Assembly: GCA_959347315.1 (NCBI GenBank)
Contig: OY365811.1
Span: 34,451,910-34,515,909, forward strand
Length of the DNA: 64,000 nt
Direction of reading: 5' to 3'
Origin: Bimastos eiseni
Lineage: Eukaryota > Annelida > Clitellata > Crassiclitellata > Lumbricidae
The translations under genes were made by a program, and so were the position numbers. This document shows positions 11,441 to 23,897 of the stretch, piece by piece. The notes beneath the pieces were generated by a model. It did not search any database. It worked only from the letters and a program-made list of their open reading frames with translations, and had not been told where the DNA came from. The stretch's first letter is position 1; every line of letters begins with the position of its first letter.

Positions 11441-13616
11441 GATGGCAGTAGGTCCTCACAGATCCTTAATAAATATTATTTGGTTTTGAGCATGTCAAGT
11501 TTCTGGATAAAGTCGGTGAACCCGGGTTCATTGTTATTTTCCCAAATAATGAAACCTTGATTTTTGCTATTGTATTGGACGAAGTGAAGATATCTATACT
11601 GAATTTTGATGCCAATAGGTCCACACAGATGCTTGATAAATATTATTTGGTTTGGAGCATGTCAAGTTTCTGGAAAAGTCGGTGAACCCGGGTTCATCGT
11701 TATTTTCCCAAATAATGCAACCTTGATTTTTGCTATTGTATTGGAAGAAGTGAAGATATCTATGCAGAATTTTGATGTCAGTCGGTCCTCATAGATGCTT
11801 GGTAAATATTATTTGGTTTGGAGCATGTCAAGTTTCTGGGTAAAGTCGGTGAACCCGGGTTCATCGTTATTTTCCCAAATAATGAAACCTTGATTTTTGC
11901 TATTGTATTGGAAGAAGTGAAGATATCTATGCAGAATTTTGATGCCAATAGGTCGTCACAGATCCTTGATAAATATTATTTGGTTTGGAGCATGTCAAGT
12001 TTTTGGATAAAAACTCAATGAACCCGGGTTCATCGTTATTTTCCCAAATAATGCAACCTTGATTTTTGGTATTGTATTCTAAGAAGTGAAGATATCTATG
12101 CAGAATTTTGATGCCAATAGGTCCACACAGATGCTTGATAAATATTATTTGGTTTGGAGCATGTCAAGTTTCTGGATAAAGTCGATGAACCCGTTTTCAT
12201 CGTTAATTTCCCAAATAATGAAACCTTGATTTTTGCTATTGTATTGGAAGAAGTGAAGATATCTATACAGAATTTTGATGCCAATAGGTCCACACAGATC
12301 CTTGATAAATATTATTTGGTTTGGAGCATGTCAAGTTTTTGGATAAAAACTCAATGAACCCGGGTTCATCGTTATTTTCCCAAATAATGCAACCTTGATT
12401 TTTGCTATTCTATTGGAAGAAGTGAAGATATCTATGCAGAATTTTGATGGCAGTAGGTCCTCACAGATCCTTAATAAATTTTATTTGGTTTTGAGCATGT
12501 CAAGTTTCTGGATAAAGTCGGTGAACCCGGGTTCATCGTTATTTTCCCAAATAATGAAACCTTGATTTTTGCTATTGTATTGGAAGAAGTGAAGATATCT
12601 ATGCAGAATTTTGATGGCAGTAGGTCCACACAGATGCTTGATAAATATAATTTGGTTTGGAGCATGTCAAGTTTCTGGATATAGTCGGTGAACCCGGGTT
12701 CATCGTTATTTTCCCAAATGATGCAACCTTGATTTTTGCTATTGTATTGGAAGAAGTGAAGATATCTATGCAGAATTTTGATGGCAGTAGGTCCTCACAG
12801 ATGCTTGATAAATATAATTTGGTTTGGAGCATGTCAAGTTTCTGGATAAAGTCGGTGAACCCGGGTTCATCGTTATCTTCCCAAATTATGCAACCTTGAT
12901 TTTTGCTATTGTATTGGAAGAAGTGAAGATATCTATGCAGAATTTTGATGGCAGTAGGTCCTCACAGATGCTTGATAAATATTATTTGGTTTGGAGCATG
13001 TCAAGTTTCTGGATAAAGTCGGTGAACCCGGGTTCATCGTTATTTTCCCAAATAATGCAACCTTGATTTTTGCTATTGTATTGGAAGAAGTGAAGATATC
13101 TATGCAGAATTTTGATGCCAATAGGTCCTCACAGATGCTTGATAAATATTATTTGGTTTGGAGTATGTCAAGTTTCTGGATAAAGTCGGTGAACCCGGGT
13201 TCATCGTTATTTTCCCAAATAATGCAACCTTGATTTTTGCTATTGTATTGGAAGAAGTGAAGATATCTATGCAGAATTTTGATGCCAATAGGTCCTCACA
13301 GATGCTTGATAAATATTATTTGGTTTGGAGCCTGTGAAGTTTTTAGATAAAAAGTCAGTGAACCCGGGTTCATCGTTAATTGCCCAAATAATGCAACCTT
13401 GATTTTTGCTATTCTATTGGAAGAAGTGAAGATATCTATGCAGAATTTTGATGCCAATAGGTCCGCACAGATGCTTGATAAATATTATTTGGTTTGGAGC
13501 ATGTCAAGTTTCTGGATAAAGTCGATGAACCCGGGTTCATCGTTATTTTCCCAAATAATGAAACCTTGATTTTTGCTATTGTATTGGAAGAAGTGAAGAT
13601 ATCTATGCAGAATTTT
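11441..13616 (+). repeat. 14-monomer HOR, copy 2, lacking one monomer (2,176 bp)
   Basis: Same order of variant monomers as copy 1, but near 11,578-11,598 GGACGAAGTGAAGATATCTA runs directly into ACTGAATTTT. The 169-bp monomer with GGTTAGG and AATTTTTC is missing; 2,345 minus 2,176 is exactly 169. The join falls inside bases shared by adjacent monomers, so it is an in-register loss. Private changes include ATATAGTCGG at about 12,681, TTATCTTCCC at about 12,874 and GTCGGTCC at about 11,781. Confidence 0.9.
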
Positions 13617-15961
13617 GATGGCAGTAGGTCCTCACAGATCCTTAATAAATATTATTTGGTTTTGAGCATGTCAAGTTTCTGGATAAAGTCGGTGAACCCG
13701 GGTTCATTGTTATTTTCCCAAATAATGAAACCTTGATTTTTGCTATTGTATTGGACGAAGTGAAGATATCTATGCAGAATTTTGATGCCAATAGGTCCAC
13801 ACAGATGCTTGATAAATATTATTTGGTTAGGAGCATGTGAAGTTTTTAGATAAAAAGTCAGTGAACCCGGGTTCATCGTTAATTTTTCAAATAATGCAAC
13901 CTTGATTTTTGCTATTGTATTGGAAGAAGTGAAGATATCTATACTGAATTTTGATGCCAATAGGTCCACACAGATGCTTGATAAATATTATTTGGTTTGG
14001 AGCATGTCAAGTTTCTGGAAAAGTCGGTGAACCCGGGTTCATCGTTATTTTCCCAAATAATGCAACCTTGATTTTTGCTATTGTATTGGAAGAAGTGAAG
14101 ATATCTATGCAGAATTTTGATGTCAGTAGGTCCTCATAGATGCTTGGTAAATATTATTTGGTTTGGAGCATGTCAAGTTTCTGGGTAAAGTCGGTGAACC
14201 CGGGTTCATCGTTATTTTCCCAAATAATGAAACCTTGATTTTTGCTATTGTATTGGAAGAAGTGAAGATATCTATGCAGAATTTTGATGCCAATAGGTCG
14301 TCACAGATCCTTGATAAATATTATTTGGTTTGGAGCATGTCAAGTTTTTGGATAAAAACTCATGGAACCCGGGTTCATCGTTATTTTCCCAAATAATGCA
14401 ACCTTGATTTTTGGTATTGTATTCTAAGAAGTGAAGATATCTATGCAGAATTTTGATGCCAATAGGTCCACACAGATGCTTGATAAATATTATTTGGTTT
14501 GGAGCATGTCAAGTTTCTGGATAAAGTCGATGAACCCGTTTTCATCGTTAATTTCCCAAATAATGAAACCTTGATTTTTGCTATTGTATTGGAAGAAGTG
14601 AAGATATCTATACAGAATTTTGATGCCAATAGGTCCACACAGATCCTTGATAAATATTATTTGGTTTGGAGCATGTCAAGTTTTTGGATAAAAACTCAAT
14701 GAACCCGGGTTCATCGTTATTTTCCCAAATAATGCAACCTTGATTTTTGCTATTCTATTGGAAGAAGTGAAGATATCTATGCAGAATTTTGATGGCAGTA
14801 GGTCCTCACAGATCCTTAATAAATTTTATTTGGTTTTGAGCATGTCAAGTTTCTGGATAAAGTCGGTGAACCCGGGTTCATCGTTATTTTCCCAAATAAT
14901 GAAACCTTGATTTTTGCTATTGTATTGGAAGAAGTGAAGATATCTATGCAGAATTTTGATGGCAGTAGGTCCACACAGATGCTTGATAAATATAATTTGG
15001 TTTGGAGCATGTCAAGTTTCTGGATAAAGTCGGTGAACCCGGGTTCATCGTTATTTTCCCAAATGATGCAACCTTGATTTTTGCTATTGTATTGGAAGAA
15101 GTGAAGATATCTATGCAGAATTTTGATGGCAGTAGTTCCTCACAGATGCTTGATAAATATAATTTGGTTTGGAGCATGTCAAGTTTCTGGATAAAGTCGG
15201 TGAACCCGGGTTCATCGTTATTTTCCCAAATTATGCAACCTTGATTTTTGCTATTGTATTGGAAGAAGTGAAGATATCTATGCAGAATTTTGATGGCAGT
15301 AGGTCCTCACAGATGCTTGATAAATATTATTTGGTTTGGAGCATGTCAAGTTTCTGGATAAAGTCGGTGAACCCGGGTTCATCGTTATTTTCCCAAATAA
15401 TGCAACCTTGATTTTTGCTATTGTATTGGAAGAAGTGAAGATATCTATGCAGAATTTTGATGCCAATAGGTCCTCACAGATGCTTGATAAATATTATTTG
15501 GTTTGGAGTATGTCAAGTTTCTGGATAAAGTCGGTGAACCCGGGTTCATCGTTAATTTCCCAAATAATGCAACCTTGATTTTTGCTATTGTATTGGAAGA
15601 AGTGAAGATATCTATGCAGAATTTTGATGCCAATAGGTCCTCACAGATGCTTGATAAATATTATTTGGTTTGGAGCATGTGAAGTTTTTAGATAAAAAGT
15701 CAGTGAACCCGGGTTCATCGTTAATTGCCCAAATAATGCAACCTTGATTTTTGCTATTCTATTGGAAGAAGTGAAGATATCTATGCAGAATTTTGATGCC
15801 AATAGGTCCGCACAGATGCTTGATAAATATTATTTGGTTTGGAGCATGTCAAGTTTCTGGATAAAGTCGATGAACCCGGGTTCATCGTTATTTTCCCAAA
15901 TAATGAAACCTTGATTTTTGCTATTGTATTGGAAGAAGTGAAGATATCTATGCAGAATTTT
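13617..15961 (+). repeat. 14-monomer HOR, copy 3 (2,345 bp)
   Basis: Full-length copy with the monomer missing from copy 2 restored (GGTTAGG near 13,825). Private changes include AACTCATGGAACCC near 14,360, where copies 1 and 2 read ACTCAATGAACCC, and AGTAGTTCC near 15,134. Its last six monomers are repeated immediately downstream. Confidence 0.9.
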
Positions 15962-16965
15962 GATGGCAGTAGGTCCACACAGATGCTTGATAAATATAAT
16001 TTGGTTTGGAGCATGTCAAGTTTCTGGATAAAGTCGGTGAACCCGGGTTCATCGTTATTTTCCCAAATGATGCAACCTTGATTTTTGCTATTGTATTGGA
16101 AGAAGTGAAGATATCTATGCAGAATTTTGATGGCAGTAGGTCCTCACAGATGCTTGATAAATATAATTTGGTTTGGAGCATGTCAAGTTTCTGGATAAAG
16201 TCGGTGAACCCGGGTTCATCGTTATTTTCCCAAATTATGCAACCTTGATTTTTGCTATTGTATTGGAAGAAGTGAAGATATCTATGCAGAATTTTGATGG
16301 CAGTAGGTCCTCACAGATGCTTGATAAATATTATTTGGTTTGGAGCATGTCAAGTTTCTGGATAAAGTCGGTGAACCCGGGTTCATCGTTATTTTCCCAA
16401 ATAATGCAACCTTGATTTTTGCTATTGTATTGGAAGAAGTGAAGATATCTATGCAGAATTTTGATGCCAATAGGTCCTCACAGATGCTTGATAAATATTA
16501 TTTGGTTTGGAGTATGTCAAGTTTCTGGATAAAGTCGGTGAACCCGGGTTCATCGTTAATTTCCCAAATAATGCAACCTTGATTTTTGCTATTGTATTGG
16601 AAGAAGTGAAGATATCTATGCAGAATTTTGATGCCAATAGGTCCTCACAGATGCTTGATAAATATTATTTGGTTTGGAGCATGTGAAGTTTTTAGATAAA
16701 AAGTCAGTGAACCCGGGTTCATCGTTAATTGCCCAAATAATGCAACCTTGATTTTTGCTATTCTATTGGAAGAAGTGAAGATATCTATGCAGAATTTTGA
16801 TGCCAATAGGTCCGCACAGATGCTTGATAAATATTATTTGGTTTGGAGCATGTCAAGTTTCTGGATAAAGTCGATGAACCCGGGTTCATCGTTATTTTCC
16901 CAAATAATGAAACCTTGATTTTTGCTATTGTATTGGAAGAAGTGAAGATATCTATGCAGAATTTT
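15962..16965 (+). repeat. 6-monomer tandem duplicate (1,004 bp)
   Basis: Repeats about 14,958-15,961 at an offset of 1,004 bp, which equals five 167-bp monomers plus one of 169. The order AAATGATGC, AAATTATGC, GATGCCAATAGG with GAGTATG, GTTAATTTCCC, GTTAATTGCCC with CCGCACAG, then GTCGATG is the same in both. The two diverge again at about 16,966, where this copy is followed by GATGCCAATAGG instead of GATGGCAGTAGG. Confidence 0.88.
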
Positions 16966-17186
16966 GATGCCAATAGGTCCACACAGATGCTTGATAAATA
17001 TAATTTGGTTTGGAGCATGTGAAGTTTTTAGATAAAAAGTCAGTGAACCCGGGTTCATCGTTATTTTCCCAAATAATGCAACCTTGATTTTTGCTATTGT
17101 ATTGGAAGAAGTGAAGATATCTATGCAGAATTTTGATGCCAATAGGTCCACACAGATGCTTGATAAATATTATTTGGTTTGGAGTA
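16966..17186 (+). repeat. Short linking satellite segment
   Basis: About 1.3 monomers join the 6-mer duplicate to the trimer duplicate. With the preceding monomers, the stretch 16,785-17,151 matches 4,894-5,260 (offset 11,891), and its first part also matches from about 29,554, including CCGCACAGATGC, GTCGATG and a TATAATTTGG monomer. Confidence 0.75.
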
Positions 17187-17691
17187 TGTCAAGTTTTTGG
17201 ATAAAAAGTCAGTGAACCCGGGTTCATCGTTATTTTCCCAAATAATGCAACCTTGATTTTGTGCTATTCTATTGGAAGAAGTGAAGATATCTATGCAGAA
17301 TTTTGATGGCAGTAGGTCGTCACAGATCCTTGATAAATATTATTTGGTTTGGAGCATGTCAAGTTTCTGGATAAAGTCGGTGAACCCGGGTTCATCGTTA
17401 TTTTCCCAAATAATGCAACTTTGATTTTTGCTATTGTATTGGAAGAAGTGAAGATATCTATGCAGAATTTTGATGGCAGTAGGTCCACACAGATGCTTGA
17501 TAAATATAATTTGGTTTGGAGCATATGAAGTTTTTAGATAAAAAGTCGGTGAACCCGGGTTCATCGTTAATTGCCCAAATAATGCAACCTTGATTTTTGC
17601 TATTGTATTGGAAGAAGTGAAGATATCTATGCAGAATTTTGATGCCAATAGGTCCTCACAGATGCTTGATAAATATTATTTGGTTTGGAGC
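17187..17691 (+). repeat. 3-monomer block, copy 1 (505 bp)
   Basis: Three monomers marked by GTCGTCACAG, CAACTTTGATT, the TATAATTTGG/GAGCATATGAAG monomer and GTCGGTGAACC with GTTAATTGCCC. It carries a private one-base insertion, GATTTTGTGCTATTC at about 17,255-17,269. A similar block is present from about 26,518. Confidence 0.85.
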
Positions 17692-18196
17692 ATGTCAAGT
17701 TTTTGGATAAAAAGTCAGTGAACCCGGGTTCATCGTTATTTTCCCAAATAATGCAACCTTGATTTTTGCTATTCTATTGGAAGAAGTGAAGATATCTATG
17801 CAGAATTTTGATGGCAGTAGGTCGTCACAGATCCTTGATAAATATTATTTGGTTTGGAGCATGTCAAGTTTCTGGATAAAGTCGGTGAACCCGGGTTCAT
17901 CGTTATTTTCCCAAATAATGCAACTTTGATTTTTGCTATTGTATTGGAAGAAGTGAAGATATCTATGCAGAATTTTGATGGCAGTAGGTCCACACAGATG
18001 CTTGATAAATATAATTTGGTTTGGAGCATATGAAGTTTTTAGATAAAAAGTCGGTGAACCCGGGTTCATCGTTAATTGCCCAAATAATGCAACCTTGATT
18101 TTTGCTATTGTATTGGAAGAAGTGAAGATATCTATGCAGAATTTTGATGCCAATAGGTCCTCACAGATGCTTGATAAATATTATTTGGTTTGGAGC
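17692..18196 (+). repeat. 3-monomer block, copy 2 (505 bp)
   Basis: Tandem copy of the preceding 505 bp with the same rare GAGCATATGAAG and CAACTTTGATT variants, but with the normal GATTTTTGCTATTC instead of the insertion. Confidence 0.85.
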
Positions 18197-19559
18197 ATGT
18201 CAAGTTTTTGGATAAAAAGTCAGTGAACCCGGGTTCATCGTTAATTTCCCAAATAATGCAACCTTGATTTTTGCTATTGTATTGGAAGAAGTGAAGATAT
18301 CTATGCAGAATTTTGATGGCAGTAGGTCCTCACAGATCCTTGATAAATATTATTTGGTTTGGAGCATGTCAAGTTTCTGGATAAAGTCGGTGAACCCGGG
18401 TTCATCGTTATTTACCCAAATAATGCAACCTTGATTTTTGCTATTGTATTGGAAGAAGTGAAGATATCTATGCAGAATTTTGATGCCAATAGGTCCTCAC
18501 AGATGCTTGATAAATATTATTTGGTTTGGAGCATGTCAAGTTTTTGGATAAAAAGTCAGTGAACCCGGGTTCATCGTTAATTTCCCAAATAATGCAACCT
18601 TGATTTTTGCTATTGTATTGGAAGAAGTGAAGATATCTATGCAGAATTTTGATGGCAGTAGGTCCTCACAGATCCTTGATAAATATTATTTGGTTTGGAG
18701 CATGTCAAGTTTCTGGATAAAGTCGGTGAACCCGGGTTCATCGTTATTTACCCAAATAATGCAACCTTGATTTTTGCTATTGTATTGGAAGAAGTGAAGA
18801 TATCTATGCAGAATTTTGATGGCAGTAGGTCCTCACAGATGCTTGATAAATATTATTTGGTTTGGAGCATGTGAAGTTTTTAGATAAAAAGTCAGTGAAC
18901 CCGGGTTCATCGTTAATTTTTCAAATAATGCAACCTTGATTTTTGCTATTGTATTGGAAGAAGTGAAGATATCTATGCAGAATTTTGATGCCAATAGGTC
19001 CTCACAGATGCTTGATAAATATTATTTGGTTTGGAGTATGTCAAGTTTCTGGATAAAGTCGGTGAACCCGGGTTCATCGTTATTTTCCCAAATAATGCAA
19101 CCTTGATTTTTGCTATTGTATTGGAAGAAGTGAAGATATCTATGCAGAATTTTGATGGCAGTAGGTCCTCACAGATGCTTGATAAATATTATTTGGTTTG
19201 GAGCATGTCAAGTTTTTGGATAAAAAGTCAGTGAACCCGGGTTCATCGTTAATTTCCCAAATAATGCAACCTTGATTTTTGCTATTGTATTGGAAGAAGT
19301 GAAGATATCTATGCAGAATTTTGATGGCAGTAGGTCCTCACAGATCCTTGATAAATATTATTTGGTTTGGAGCATGTCAAGTTTCTGGATAAAGTCGGTG
19401 AACCCGGGTTCATCGTTATTTACTCAAATAATGCAACCTTGATTTTTGCTATTGTATTGGAAGAAGTGAAGATATCTATGCAGAATTTTGATGGCAGTAG
19501 GTCGTCACAGATCCTTGATAAATATTATTTGGTTTGGAGCATGTCAAGTTTCTGGATGA
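18197..19559 (+). repeat. Satellite segment with dimer-scale repetition
   Basis: About eight monomers alternating between 167- and 169-bp classes. 18,200-18,470 is closely repeated at 18,536-18,806 (offset 336 = 167 + 169). TTTACTCAAATAATG near 19,421 marks the entry into a block that reappears near 53,473, 57,325 and 61,175. No gene is present. Confidence 0.8.
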
Positions 19560-21559
19560 AGTCGGTGAACCCGGGTTCATCGTTATTTTCCCAAATAATG
19601 CAACCTTGATTTTTGCTATTGTATTGGAAGAAGTGAAGATATCTATGCAGAATTTTGATGGCAGTAGGTCGTCACAGATCCTTGATAAATATTATTTGGT
19701 TTGGAGCATGTCAAGTTTCTGGATAAAGTCGGTGAACCCGGGTTCATCGTTATTTTCCCAAATAATGCAACCTTGATTTTTGCTATTGTATTGGAAGAAG
19801 TGAAGATATCTATGCAGAATTTTGATGCCAATAGGTCCACACAGATGCTTGATAAATATTATTTGGTTTTGAGGATGTGAAGTTTTTGGATAAAAAGTCA
19901 GTGAACCCGGGTTCATCGTTAATTTCCCAAATAATGCCACCTTGATTTTTGCTATTCTATTGGAAGAAGTGAAGATATCTATGCATAAATTTGATGGCAG
20001 TAGGTCCCCACAGATGCTTGATAAATATTATTTGGTTTTGAGCATGTCAAGTTTCTGGATAAAGTCGGTGAACCCGGGTTCATTGTTATTTTCCCAAATA
20101 ATGAAACCTTGATTTTTGCTATTGTATTGGACGAAGTGAAGATATCTATGCAGAATTTTGATGCCAATAGGTCCTCACAGATGCTTGATAAATATTATTT
20201 GGTTTTGAGCATGTGAAGTTTTTAGATAAAAAGTCAGTGAACCCGGGTTCATCGTTAATTTTTCAAATAATGCAACCTTGATTTTTGCTATTGTATTGGA
20301 AGAAGTGAAGATATCTATGCAGAATTTTGATGGCAATAGGTCCTCACAGATCCTTGATAAATATTATTTGGTTTGGAGCATGTCAAGTTTCTGGATAAAG
20401 TCGGTGAACCCGGGTTCATCGTTATTTACCCAAATAATGCAACCTTGATTTTTGCTATTCTATTGGAAGAAGTGAAGATATCTATGCAGAATTTTGATGG
20501 CAGTAGGTCGTCACAGATCCTTGATAAATATTATTTGGTTTGGAGCATGTCAAGTTTCTGGATAAAGTCGGTGAACCCGGGTTCATCGTTATTTTCCCAA
20601 ATAATGCAACCTTGATTTTTGCTATTGTATTGGAAGAAGTGAAGATATCTATGCAGAATTTTGATGGCAGTAGGTCCTCACAGATCCTTGATAAATATTA
20701 TTTGGTTTGGAGCCTGTCAAGTTTCTGGATATAGTCGGTGAACCCGGGTTCATCGTTATTTTCCCAAATAATGAAACCTTGATTTTTGCTATTGTATTGG
20801 AAGAAGTGAAGATATCTATGCAGAATTTTGATGCCAATAGGTCCACACAGATCCTTGATAAATATTATTTGGTTTGGAGCATGTCAAGTTTTTGGATAAA
20901 AACTCAATGAACCCAGGTTCATCGTTATTTTCCCAAATAATGCAACCTTGATTTTTGCTATTGTATTGGAAGAAGTGAAGATATCTATGCAGAATTTTGA
21001 TGCCAATAGGTCCACACAGATCCTTGATAAATATTATTTGGTTTGGAGCATGTCAAGTTTTTGGATAAAAAGTCAGTGAACCCGGGTTCATCGTTATTTT
21101 CCCAAATAATGCAACCTTGATTTTTGCTATTCTATTGGAAGAAGTGAAGATATCTATGCAGAATTTTGATGCCAATAGGTCCACACAGATGCTTGATAAA
21201 TATTATTTGGTTTGGAGCATGTCAAGTTTCTGGATAAAGTCGATGAACCCGGGTTCATCGTTATTTTCCCAAATAATGCAACCTTGATTTTTGCTATTGT
21301 ATTGGAAGAAGTGAAGATATCTATGCAGAATTTTGATGCCAATAGGTCCACACAGATGCTTGATAAATATAATTTGGTTTGGAGCATGTCAAGTTTCTGG
21401 ATAAAGTCGGTGAACCCGGGTTCATCGTTATTTTCCCAAATGATGCAACCTTGATTTTTGCTATTGTATTGGAAGAAGTGAAGATATCTATGCAGAATTT
21501 TGATGGCAGTAGGTCCTCACAGATGCTTGATAAATATTATTTGGTTTTGAGCATGTGAA
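19560..21559 (+). repeat. Variant module copy plus 20.6-21.2 kb block
   Basis: Contains the ordered variants AATGCCACC, GCATAAATTT (19,983), GGACGAAG, AATTTTTC and GATGGCAATAGG. 19,979-20,615 recurs in register at 21,657-22,293 (offset 1,678, ten monomers). 20,602-21,215 recurs at 25,630-26,243 (offset 5,028) and includes the rare GAGCCTGTC with GGATATAGTCGG monomer. Confidence 0.82.
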
Positions 21560-22893
21560 GTTTTTGGATAAAAAGTCAGTGAACCCGGGTTCATCGTTAA
21601 TTTCCCAAATAATGCCACCTTGATTTTTGCTATTCTATTGGAAGAAGTGAAGATATCTATGCATAAATTTGATGGCAGTAGGTCCCCACAGATGCTTGAT
21701 AAATATTATTTGGTTTTGAGCATGTCAAGTTTCTGGATAAAGTCGGTGAACCCGGGTTCATTGTTATTTTCCCAAATAATGAAACCTTGATTTTTGCTAT
21801 TGTATTGGACGAAGTGAAGATATCTATGCAGAATTTTGATGCCAATAGGTCCTCACAGATGCTTGATAAATATTATTTGGTTTTGAGCATGTGAAGTTTT
21901 TAGATAAAAAGTCAGTGAACCCGGGTTCATCGTTAATTTTTCAAATAATGCAACCTTGATTTTTGCTATTGTATTGGAAGAAGTGAAGATATCTATGCAG
22001 AATTTTGATGGCAATAGGTCCTCACAGATCCTTGATAAATATTATTTGGTTTGGAGCATGTCAAGTTTCTGGATAAAGTCGGTGAACCCGGGTTCATCGT
22101 TATTTACCCAAATAATGCAACCTTGATTTTTGCTATTCTATTGGAAGAAGTGAAGATATCTATGCAGAATTTTGATGGCAGTAGGTCGTCACAGATCCTT
22201 GATAAATATTATTTGGTTTGGAGCATGTCAAGTTTCTGGATAAAGTCGGTGAACCCGGGTTCATCGTTATTTTCCCAAATAATGCAACCTTGATTTTTGC
22301 TATTGTATTGGAAGAAGTGAAGATATCTATGCAGAATTTTGATGGCAGTAGGCCCTCACAGATCCTTGATAAATATTATTTGGTTTGGAGCATGTCAAGT
22401 TTCTGGATAAAGTCGGTGAACCCGGGTTCATCGTTATTTTCCCAAATAATGCAACCTTGATTTTTGCTATTGTATTGGAAGAAGTGAAGATATCTATGCA
22501 GAATTTTGATGGCAGTAGGTCCTCACAGATCCTTGATAAATATTATTTGGTTTGGAGCATGTCAAGTTTCTGGATAAAGTCGGTGAACCCGGGTTCATCG
22601 TTATTTACCCAAATAATGCAACCTTGATTTTTGCTATTGTATTGGAAGAAGTGAAGATATCTATGCAGAATTTTGATGGCAGTAGGTCGTCACAGATCCT
22701 TGATAAATATTATTTGGTTTGGAGCATGTCAAGTTTCTGGATAAAGTCGGTGAACCCGGGTTCATCGTTATTTTCCCAAATAATGCAACCTTGATTTTTG
22801 CTATTGTATTGGAAGAAGTGAAGATATCTATGCAGAATTTTGATGGCAGTAGGTCCTCACAGATCCTTAATAAATATTATTTGGTTTTGAGCA
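21560..22893 (+). repeat. Variant module copy, 10-monomer duplicate partner
   Basis: In-register partner of 19.9-20.6 kb (offset 1,678) and of 7.2-8.5 kb (offset 14,416). It has GCATAAATTT at 21,661 and then seven 167-bp monomers in the order GATGGCAATAGG, GTCGTCACAG, AGGCCCTCAC, TCCTCACAGATCC, GTCGTCACAG and CCTTAATAAAT. The same order is found at 54.4-55.3, 58.3-59.2 and 62.1-63.0 kb. Confidence 0.85.
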
Positions 22894-23897
22894 TGTCAAG
22901 TTTCTGGATAAAGTCGGTGAACCCGGGTTCATCGTTATTTTCCCAAATAATGAAACCTTGATTTTTGCTATTGTATTGGAAGAAGTGAAGATATCTATGC
23001 AGAATTTTGATGGCAGTAGGTCCACACAGATGCTTGATAAATATAATTTGGTTTGGAGCATGTCAAGTTTCTGGATAAAGTCGGTGAACCCGGGTTCATC
23101 GTTATTTACCCAAATGATGCAACCTTGATTTTTGCTATTGTATTGGAAGAAGTGAAGATATCTATGCAGAATTTTGATGGCAGTAGGTCCTCACAGATGC
23201 TTGATAAATATTATTTGGTTTGGAGCATGTCAAGTTTGTGGATAAAGTCGGTGAACCCGGGTTCATCGTTATTTTCCCAAATAATGCAACCTTGATTTTT
23301 GCTATTGTATTGGAAGAAGTGAAGATATCTATGCAGAATTTTGATGGCAGTAGGTCCTCACAGATCCTTAATAAATATTATTTGGTTTTGAGCATGTCAA
23401 GTTTCTGGATAAAGTCGGTGAACCCGGGTTCATTGTTATTTTCCCAAATAATGAAACCTTGATTTTTGCTATTGTATTGGACGAAGTGAAGATATCTATG
23501 CAGAATTTTGATGCCAATAGGTCCACACAGATGCTTGATAAATATTATTTGGTTTGGAGCATGTGAAGTTTTTAGATAAAAAGTCAGTGAACCCGGGTTC
23601 ATCGTTAATTTTTCAAATAATGCAACCTTGATTTTTGCTATTGTATTGGAAGAAGTGAAGATATCTATACTGAATTTTGATGCCAATAGGTCCACACAGA
23701 TGCTTGATAAATATTATTTGGTTTGGAGCATGTCAAGTTTCTGGAAAGAGTCGGTGAACCCGGGTTCATCGTTATTTTCCCAAATAATGCAACCTTGATT
23801 TTTGCTATTGTATTGGAAGAAGTGAAGATATCTATGCAGAATTTTGATGGCAGTAGGTCCTCACAGATGCTTGGTAAATATTATTTGGTTTGGAGCA
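22894..23897 (+). repeat. 6-monomer block, copy 1 (1,004 bp)
   Basis: Marked by TATAATTTGG, AAATGATGC, TCAAGTTTGTGG, CCTTAATAAAT with CATTGTTATT, GGACGAAG, AATTTTTC, TATACTGAATTTT and GGAAAGAGTCGG. The order repeats 1,004 bp downstream. It has TTTACCC in the AAATGATGC monomer and GGTTTTGAGC after CCTTAATAAAT, both different in copy 2. Confidence 0.87.

Noticed and set aside
17251..17270. GATTTTGTGCTATTC at about 17,255 as a functional variant
   Set aside because: It is a single private one-base insertion in one copy of a tandem pair and is best read as a neutral change or a sequencing error.
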